Below are positions 54,701 through 61,900 of a stretch of 64,000 bases of DNA, in pieces. The translations under genes were made by a program, and so were the position numbers. The notes beneath the pieces are model-generated. The model did not search any database, was not told the DNA's origin, and saw only the letters and a program-made list of their open reading frames with translations. The first letter of the stretch is position 1. Every line of letters begins with the position of its first letter. This stretch comes from Rhizaria sp. SCN 62-66 (taxonomy: Eukaryota > Rhizaria, unplaced): the NCBI GenBank assembly GCA_001724265.1, contig MEDY01000070.1, forward strand, positions 30,451-94,450, given 5' to 3'.

Positions 54701-57424
54701 GCTCCTTCAGCGTCATCAACATCCGCCCCTGAGACCGTATCATCCTCATCCGACGCTGATGCTGCTGCTGCTGTTTCTAGCACTGCGACTATAGTTGTTG
54801 CTGGCCACGGTGCAGAGGGCCACCGCGCGTGCACCGCCTACCCCGCGGGTCCGTACTTCTGCCGCGGCACTGCCGTCTCTGCGCTGCCGCTGCCGCAGGA
54901 TCGCTGCATGCGTCCGCCGCCGCTGCCGCCGCTTGCCGCGCTGGCCGCCGCGCGCATCGCCTCCTCGGGCTGCACCGCCATCGACCCCCAGCCTTTCCCC
55001 GCCACCGCTACCGCCACAGCCACAGCCGGCGGGGCGGCCACGGCCGGTGGGGCGCCGGGCGCAAGCGCTGCGTCTCCGGCTGCGGCTGCGGGTGGGTTCG
55101 ACCTGCCGCTCTGTACTGCGTGGCGCCGCCGGCTGTGCATGTGCGCGCGCTGTCTCCCCGAGCTCACCGCGGCTGGCCTCGCGCCCGCGCTCCGCGAGCC
55201 CGAGACGAGCGCGATTGCGGCCAAGCTGCGCGCTGTGGACGAAGTGCTCGACAGCGACATCGACTTCAACAACGTTCCCGTCGCCGTCGTCGCGGAGGCT
55301 GTCGCGCGCGGGCTGCACAGGATCACCGCCGCGGCCCCCCTCGCAGGACTTATCCCAGTCTCCGCCACTGCCACAGCTGCCAACGCCTACGCCACAACAG
55401 CGGCGGCGGCGGTGGCGACGGCGACGACGACGTCCGCCGCGCGTGGCGCGACGAGCACCGCGCACGGCGACGCAGTCAGGGTCGCCGGCACGAGCCCAGG
55501 CGACAGCAGCAGCAGCGGCAGCAGCGGCAACGGTGGTGGCGGTGGTGGCGGTGGCGGCGGTGGCGGCGGTGGCGTGCCGAGCCAAGTCGTCAGCGACGCT
55601 GTGCGCACTGCGATGGACCTCATCTCCGCCGCCACGAACGCTGCCGCGTCGCTCAACGGCACGCCGCCGACGCACCCGTCCGCGGGCACCGCGCTCTTCA
55701 CGCCAGCGGCAGCCATCGCCACAGCGCCGCCCCAGGTCTCCTCCACGCACGCCGGTGTGTCCGCAATGTCCGCGCCCACAGCTGCGACTGGGATCGCGAA
55801 CGCAGTGTCGGCGAACGCTGTGTCTGCGGTGGCGATCCCGCAGCGTGTCCCGGCGCCCAGCCCCGCGCCGCCCGTCGTTGCCGCCGCCAGCCTCGGTCTG
55901 CGCCCACTGTCTCCGCAAAACTCGGGGTCTAGCTCTAGTTCTAGTTCTGGCTCTGGATCTGCATCTGGATCTTGCTCTGGTGTCGGCCTCTCGGCGGCAC
56001 AGGCGCAGTCGATGCTGCAGTCGCAGTCTTTGCCGATGCCGCTGCGTCGCGTGGGCGTGCTCGCCTCGGCCTCGGCGGCCAACGCGGCGCTCAGCCCCGC
56101 GCTCGCGCTCGCGGCGCGCCACCTCTCCCTTGCAGGAACCACCGGTACCACGGGTGTCCCGAGTACCGGCGCGGGTCCCTTGGGTACCGGCGCGCTGTTG
56201 TCGTCGGTCTCCGCGCTGTCAGCGTTGAATCGCGGCACCACGGTGTCGCTCGCGCCCGTGGCTGCCGCCGTCGCCGCCGCCGCAGCCACGACGATCCCGC
56301 CCTTCAACTCACAGCAGCTGCAGTCTGCGCAGGCCGCACGGTCGGTGGCCTCGGCCACAACAGCGGCGGCGGCGTCGGCGGCGGCGGCCCGTCAGTCGCG
56401 CGCGGCGTGTATCGTACAGACGCGGCCACCACTCAACTTGCTCTGGACGCCGCAACAGCTGCAGGCCGCGCCCGCGCCCGCGCCGCTGCTCTTTGCGGAG
56501 GCCGCGGCGGCGCTGGTGGACCGCTCGAAGCGTGCCGCCGCCGTCGCCGCCGCGCGCGCCGCCGTCTCGGCCTCCGCGCCCGTGTCGCCCTCCACAGCGG
56601 CAGCATCAGCAGCAGCGACGGCGGCGTCAGGTGAAGAGCGTTTTGTCTCGTACGGCGAGGCTAGCAGCGCGATCGCCGCGGCGTTGCAGCCCCCAGCGCC
56701 GCATTCTGTTGCGGCCTCGTCAGTCATATCGCTGCTTAACTCGGCCACAAGCACCTCGAGCAACACAGTGAGCAGCGCAGCCGCGAACAGCGCTGCGCTG
56801 ACGTACGCGCCCGGCCGCTCTTCCGAGGCCGCGCAAGCGCGCGCGCAGAACCACAAGTGGAAGCGCCACCCTGCCGGCGCCGGCATCGGCGGCGACGGGC
56901 TGTCGCGTCTCGGCGACGTGCTTGCACGCCAGTCACGGCACCGCGCCACCGCCGCGCACGCCGCCGTTGGCGTTCCTCTTGCGCCACACTCGCAGCAACA
57001 GCAGCACTATAATCACCACCAGATGGCGCAAGACCAGTCGGAGCAACTGTCGTCGTCATCGTCGTCGTCGATGTCGAACCTGCACGCGAACAGTGGCGCT
57101 GGCGCTGGCTCTGGTGCTGGCTTACCCGCTTCTCTGCTGGGCCTCGCATTCGCCGGCAGCAACAGCAGCAGCAATAGCGGCAACAGCAGCGGTGGCGGCG
57201 GTGTGGAAGCGATGGTCGAGCTCTACTCGCGCGTGTTCACCGCCGTCGTCGCCGAGGAGCTTTCCCGCGCGAGCGCTGAGCTCGGCCCCGGAGCCGTAAT
57301 GACGAAGGCCATGATGGAGGCCGTGCTTGCCCGCGCCGGCGAGCGGCTGCGCGAGCTCAAACGCGCCCACGCGCAGGCGCTGGACGACGCGCAACACGAC
57401 GTTGAGGACCCTTCATACTAGTAA
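51742..57424 (+). CDS. UBR7-like protein: UBR box, PHD-like finger and a second UBR-like box; internal UAG
   Basis: Exons 51742-51816 and 52058-57424 join in phase 0 to give 1813 residues, reading UAG at 52199-52201 (residue 73) and 57419-57421 as sense; the stop is UAA 57422-57424. The first UBR zinc box starts with FHSCTYAQGY...VFVCLTC (~44-62). It is interrupted by a ~60-residue Ser/Gly insert that contains the UAG, and ends GFCLGCSTNCHLGHD...LFRCDCGNSRC (~123-157). A PHD-like finger follows at ~218-250 (GLFCRCRQRYD, CIRCQDYFHDDC). This UBR-then-PHD order is that of UBR7, a chromatin-associated ubiquitin ligase. Unusually, a second Cys/His cluster at ~750-860 (CLVCALTCHRGH, GAYCDCGTVDGSRC) also resembles a UBR box. 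The C-terminal half is Ala/Ser/Gly-rich, with a short ordered helical end (FTAVVAEELSRASAEL). It is about four times longer than animal UBR7. Confidence 0.85.
51817..52057 (+). other. Intron in UBR7-like gene
   Basis: 241 bases, CTC|GTACGTGCC to CGCCCACACAG|GCG, phase 0. It joins a 25-codon first exon (MQPAPDPYAGD...YSQRL) to the exon encoding the UBR box cysteines. Confidence 0.8.
52199..52201 (+). other. In-frame UAG within the UBR box insert
   Basis: Context AKRAK-UAG-RAYSS. It separates the first two UBR cysteines from the rest of the zinc box. A functional box needs both sides, so a real stop here would destroy the protein after 72 residues. Confidence 0.85.
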
Positions 57425-58903
57425 GAACGCTCAAACTCATATGTAGGCAGTGCGAATGTGACGGTCATTCGTTGCGTGCTGTCTCATAACATGCAGCTGT
57501 TGCGGAGATCGTGTGCACCAGAAAGCAACGCACATTGCCTCCCAACCCACTGCAGTGCTTTTGCGGCAGAGAGAATCTCCCATTGCTAAGTTTGGGCTGG
57601 CGGCTGCACTGCATCACCATTACTCTTTGCATTGTAAATCTTGTATTTTTGTGTCATTTCATACTTTAATCACTGCTACTCGTCTATTAACTTTGATTTG
57701 GCTATTTGAACCTGTTTATATCATTTTCTTTGTTCTTTGTTCTTGTATTCTTTTGTAAAGCAACATTCTCGGTGTCAAACCACCACCGTACATTCTTAAC
57801 ATCGAACGCACTTCTCTCTTTTTACCCTGCTCTGCTCCCACATTGGTCCTATCGCATTACCATTCCTCTTTTACATGAAACCGTCTAATATTAGTGGTAA
57901 CATGCGTAGACCCTGGGACAAGCTACGTTTCGTTCGAATCTTACGTAATTTTGTCTATGTGTACGCAATTTATTTCATTCATCCACTCGATATGTGATGG
58001 CTACTTGATTGGAAAGTAACTTCACCTAATGTATTCTTTTACCCCAATGTTCATGTAACACTCTCTTGTTGAGTTTGTCACCACTATCTCAATTTCTCTT
58101 GGGTCCGCTCGCGTTCCCTGACATCATTCTCATTTCAAGAGTTTGTTCTGCATTTGCTGACGCTCGTCGTGTTCGTTTGTGTGTTAGTTTTTGCGCGAAC
58201 TGCGCAAATGTGCTGATTTGCAACCGTCGCTGGGATGTCGCTTATATAGCCCCCTGTCGCTGCTCTCGTGACACTCCACAGCCTGCCACTAACGAACGGC
58301 CTCTCTGCGCCTTCGAGCATGAGACAAACAAGCTCGATTCTTTACTTCACGCACCAATCACCACCACTGTCACGCTCGCTTCCGCATTGCTGGGTCTAAA
58401 TCACCAAGCATGCCTGTTTTGTTTATATTCGACAACCCCGTCTATGTTTTACCTTAGCTTTGTTTTGATGATAAGTCTTACGAAGTCGAGAAACTGTATT
58501 TGTAGTGAGTGGCATGGATGAATGCTCAACTCCAGTCAAACGAAGTCATCGGCTTCTTCTGTGCTTTCAGTTCCATGTGCATCAGTATGGAGTAACCCAT
58601 GTGTGACATGACAGAATATATTTTGCTGGTACTGTATTTATGTGCTTTTGTCTTTGTAACGTTGCCTGTATACACGAATCAAACCAATAAACCCATGTTA
58701 ATTTTCACTCTCAACAGAAACAAGTCGACGTATCTTGATCGAACCTGAGGCGAATAACAATAAAGTTTGATAAACCAAACATAAAACATGACAGTTAATT
58801 GATAAATATAATGTATTTATTGCACGGATGCGATTGTGAACAACAAACAGCATTGAGGAGTCGAACATCTTAGGGAACAGTTGTGTGCCAGTTGGGGCTG
58901 TCC
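57425..58903. other. Long convergent intergenic region
   Basis: 1479 AT-rich bases. An AATAAA at 58686-58691 (+) is over 1.2 kb beyond the UBR7-like stop. A minus-strand AATAAA at 58816-58821 lies 83 bases past the stop of the small gene at 58904 and fits its poly(A) signal. An open frame at 58066-58521 has no ATG near its start and no coding features. No RNA gene recognised. Confidence 0.4.
58816..58821 (-). promoter_or_regulatory. AATAAA polyadenylation signal (candidate)
   Basis: AATAAA read on the minus strand, 83 bases downstream of the UGA of the small gene at 58904-59239; spacing is typical for a poly(A) signal. Confidence 0.4.
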
Positions 58904-59239
58904 TCACGGTTCCCAGGTGACAACCCAGCTCCAGACGCGATAGGCACCGCCGATAAGAATCAGGGACACCAGGGCGTCCATACCGGTGTTCTCGGCGCGG
59001 CTGCCGAGGCCGCCGGGCCCCACGAGACGCGGCAACAGCGCCGTCGCGCCGGTGTTGCTGTTCTGGGGCGTGGCAGAGAGCGCCAATATTGAGGGCTGTT
59101 GAGGCCCGAGCACTTGCGCTGTGGGGAGATGAGGAAAGTAAGTTGTATGCGTAGAGCGGGATTCGCTGCGCAGGGGCTGCATAAGGGTGGTGCGGTGCGC
59201 CACAACACTCTGCACACCACGGAACAGCAGCCGCAGCAT
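58904..59239 (-). CDS. Small putative mitochondrial membrane protein, single C-terminal TM
   Basis: 111 residues, ATG at 59239, UGA at 58904. The N-terminus (MLRLLFRGVQSVVAHRTTLM) is basic, hydroxylated and free of acidic residues, as in a mitochondrial targeting sequence. The C-terminus holds one hydrophobic segment (ALVSLILIGGAYRVWSWVV) followed by TWEP. Size and layout resemble small accessory subunits of respiratory complexes, but I recognise no specific family. An overlapping longer minus-strand frame (58698-59273) has no comparable features and I take it as a shadow. It starts divergently from the B9D2 gene, 504 bases away. Confidence 0.6.
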   Translation of the reverse strand: MLRLLFRGVQSVVAHRTTLMQPLRSESRSTHTTYFPHLPTAQVLGPQQPSILALSATPQNSNTGATALLPRLVGPGGLGSRAENTGMDALVSLILIGGAYRVWSWVVTWEP

Positions 59240-59743
59240 GGTCTACGGAAGGCATAGCGAAACACCGATCCAAGAATAGACAGACCTCATGAGCGACTTT
59301 CAGCGTTCATTTTTAAAGGAATATAAGATTAAACAAGTTATAGTCAGAAGTCTTAAAAACAACTCGAAGAACTAATCGCTTGTGTCAAGGATCAGTAAGA
59401 TCTCAAAGCTATTTTGTTCGTGGTGAGTTCACATGTTCGGGCTTGTTCCCACAACGAGCTTGTGGCGCCAATTTGTTGACCAAATTTCTGACTGTTGCAA
59501 TCGTCATCTGAAAATGATAGCCAAGCTGTGATAGGATTGTGATGTGAAACATATGAATTTCACTATGAAATATTGAACAGGGGAGGCTGTATATCACCCG
59601 TCTTCAATGAACGGGCCGCCTCGCTCACTCTCTCAATTCAAATCTTGCATCCTCTTTCCCCGTTTATCCCAGACCCCTTCTAGCACTTTTCCAAGACAAG
59701 ATCGAAGCAAAGGAGACCACATACATTATTGTTTCTCATAACA
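59240..59743. other. Divergent promoter region
   Basis: 504 AT-rich bases between the small membrane-protein gene (-) and B9D2 (+). No clear TATA element and no RNA gene seen. Confidence 0.4.
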
Positions 59744-60382
59744 ATGGCGTCGCTCCTTACATCAGCGCTGTCATCGCTGTCGGTGTTCACCAACGAGGAC
59801 CTGCGCGAGCCAGAGCTGCACATCATCGGCGAGATCATTGGCGCGAGCCGCCTGGACCCTAACGGCCGTCTCGCTGAGAACGCCTTCTGCGCCTGGGAGC
59901 TCAAGACGGGCCGCTACTGGCAGTGTGTCGGCGGGCAAGAGTCCGGCCAGACCCAGGCTGACTACCCGGCCTCGCTCGATGAAGCCGACGCCGGTGGCGC
60001 GCTGACGGTCTGGAACCACCCCATGGACGTGCACTACTTCGCCAAGACCCTCGAGGGCTGGCCGCGGATTTCCCTCGAGGTCTGGCAGCTCGACTCCTTC
60101 GGCGGCAAGCAGATCCTCGGCTACGGTTTCGCGCACGTGCCGTTCGCGCCCGGCTGCCACGAGCTCGACGTCGCGCTGTGGCGGCCCTGCGGCACGGCAC
60201 GCGAGGAGATGGCCGAGTTCTTCCTGCAGCAGGCGCCGCAGCTCATCGATCGCGCGGTCGTGCACTCCTCCGCCAAGGCCAAGGAGGACCGCCACCGGCT
60301 CACCACCAAGGCCGCCGGGACTGTCCACCTCAGGCTCGACATCGTCGCGCGGAACTTCGCACAGCACGGCGTGCAGGGCTGA
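59744..60382 (+). CDS. B9D2: B9 domain-containing protein 2 (ciliary transition zone)
   Basis: A single exon of 212 residues, ATG at 59744 (MASLLTS), UGA stop. A full B9 (C2-like) domain spans about residues 25-205. Family signatures are ELHIIGEIIGAS, CAWELKTGRYWQCVGG, SGQTQADYP, VWNHPMDVHYF, GWPRISLEVWQLDSFGG, GYGFAHVP, ALWRPCG, and GTVHLRLDIVARNF near the end. B9D2 works with B9D1 and MKS1 in the transition-zone gate that controls entry of membrane proteins into the cilium. Its presence implies that the organism builds cilia or flagella. Unlike most genes here it has almost no low-complexity expansion; only a ~10-residue loop (ASLDEADAGG) is longer than in animals. Confidence 0.95.
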   Translation: MASLLTSALSSLSVFTNEDLREPELHIIGEIIGASRLDPNGRLAENAFCAWELKTGRYWQCVGGQESGQTQADYPASLDEADAGGALTVWNHPMDVHYFAKTLEGWPRISLEVWQLDSFGGKQILGYGFAHVPFAPGCHELDVALWRPCGTAREEMAEFFLQQAPQLIDRAVVHSSAKAKEDRHRLTTKAAGTVHLRLDIVARNFAQHGVQG

Positions 60383-60986
60383 GCACGGAGGGTGATGTAC
60401 TGTACGGATGTCGTAAACTGACTTACGAAGTCCGTATCATATGAGCGGTTCACTCAATCCGGCGAGTGCTCGCGCGACCGAATCAAGTCCGCGTCTCAGT
60501 CGTCCTGGAGGTGGGAGTTTAGTCATGTGCGTTGGCCCATGGGCGCGCTGATTGCGCAGATGTGTTGCTACTGCGAGGGGAGTGCAACGTATGAATGAAG
60601 GCCATGTCAACTACTAGTAGTACTAAAGTACTGTACGTAGTTGGTTCTGACTTCTTTTGTTTTGTTTTCTTTTTGAGTCCAGTTGCCTGACTGTGCATGT
60701 TATTTAGTTTTGTTTTGATTGCATATGTCTCCGAAAATACATATGTTATTTGTATCAAAGTATAACTTAGCTTATTATAGCTTGTCTTGGCCTGTCGTGG
60801 ACGTCACATTCTTTTTTGTAAGCACAACATAACGTGTTATTAATCTTCACAAAAAAACGTCTAGCTTCAGTAAGCTTAGACTTGCTTTGATACGGAAAGC
60901 AAAATATTCGTGAGCTCACATCACGAAGCAAAAATATAATACCTATTCGGCCTGTGCCGGAGAAGAAGGAGCAGAAAAAAAAAACA
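60383..60986. other. Intergenic region
   Basis: 604 bases, mostly AT-rich, between B9D2 and the tRNA-Leu terminator. A palindromic cluster (ACTAGTAGTACTAAAGTACT) lies near 60613. No gene supported. Confidence 0.4.
60974..60984 (-). terminator. RNA polymerase III T-run terminator for tRNA-Leu
   Basis: A run of ten or more T residues on the minus strand begins about two bases after the tRNA discriminator. Confidence 0.6.
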
Positions 60987-61067
60987 TGCGGACGAGGGGG
61001 TTCGAACCCCTGCGTCGTGAGACATCGCGGCTTGAATGCGACCTAGTAACCACTTTAGTACATCCGC
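60987..61067 (-). tRNA. tRNA-Leu (anticodon CAA)
   Basis: An 81-nt type II cloverleaf on the minus strand. The acceptor stem is GCGGATG/CGTCCGC with discriminator A. The D arm has a 3-bp stem and the anticodon loop is TTCAAGC (CAA). A 13-nt variable arm can form GTC/GAC. The T arm is AGGGG-TTCGAAC-CCCCT. The long variable arm and the anticodon agree on leucine. There is no intron, although tRNA-Leu(CAA) often has one in eukaryotes. The last anticodon-stem pair is an A-C mismatch. Confidence 0.85.
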
Positions 61068-61900
61068 AGTTTCTCAGCGTAACAAAAGTTCCTGAATCTG
61101 CGTCTCAGGGCGAAATTTAAATTATAATTATTTGTATGATATTTTTGGCACTTTATGTTTTTCTTTTGATTCTCACCAACTTTGAACAACACAAATTTTT
61201 GTCAACCCAATAAGATTCTTGGACGTGTGTTTCTGTACACATAGCAGCAGAGCAAACTGAACAAGGTGGTAGTTACTAGTGTAAGTCGTAATAGTGGCGG
61301 CCTCGAGGGAGGTGAGACTCCGGACTTGCGGAAATGGCAAAGCTTATTGTGTACTACAGTAGTACGTAACCTTATTTTGTTAAGGTATTTGCAATGACAA
61401 GCTACGTGTTAATATGTCGCAGTTTTTAATATGCTATGACTATGTTATCGGCGACCACGCGCTCGAAGTTGCGAGTCCCTTGAATGGGGACGATGCGCCT
61501 CTATGAGCGAACTGACGTGGTTGTTACGCCTCACAATCTACACACAAGCTTTAAAAAACACTAGCAATGGTGTATTTAAGCTGTATTTCTTTTGTATTTT
61601 CTATTACATCTTCATTTTCTCTTTTAAATGTGCCTCTTGGTTGCCAACAGAAGGCTGCCTTCGCAAGGCATCCCTCTGGGCCTCGTTTTAGCGCAAAGTA
61701 CAGTATGTACATGTATGAATACCGACTCCCTGCTTATCACCACCCACCTTTACTTTTCATGATTTAATTTCTCTTCCACTTCTATTTGTTATTTTGAACG
61801 CGCCTCTGGGCTGGCACACTGGCTGTATTATTACCCTTCGCGTGTTTCGCTTCCCCCGTTCTTCATCATAATCCTTCAACAAAGGTTGACACGCGTCGCA
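61068..61900. other. Intergenic region upstream of the surface-protein gene
   Basis: 833 AT-rich bases. A short hairpin with stem GTCCC/GGGAC near 61477-61494 is seen, with no tRNA or snRNA match. No gene supported; presumably contains the promoter of the gene starting at 61901. Confidence 0.4.

Noticed and set aside
58066-58521. 151-codon open frame in the long spacer
   Set aside because: No ATG occurs until near its end, the upstream frame is closed by TAA, and the composition is that of the surrounding AT-rich DNA.
61477-61494. Hairpin GTCCC...GGGAC resembling a tRNA T arm
   Set aside because: The loop lacks the TTC-Pu-A motif on both strands and no acceptor or D arm can be built around it.
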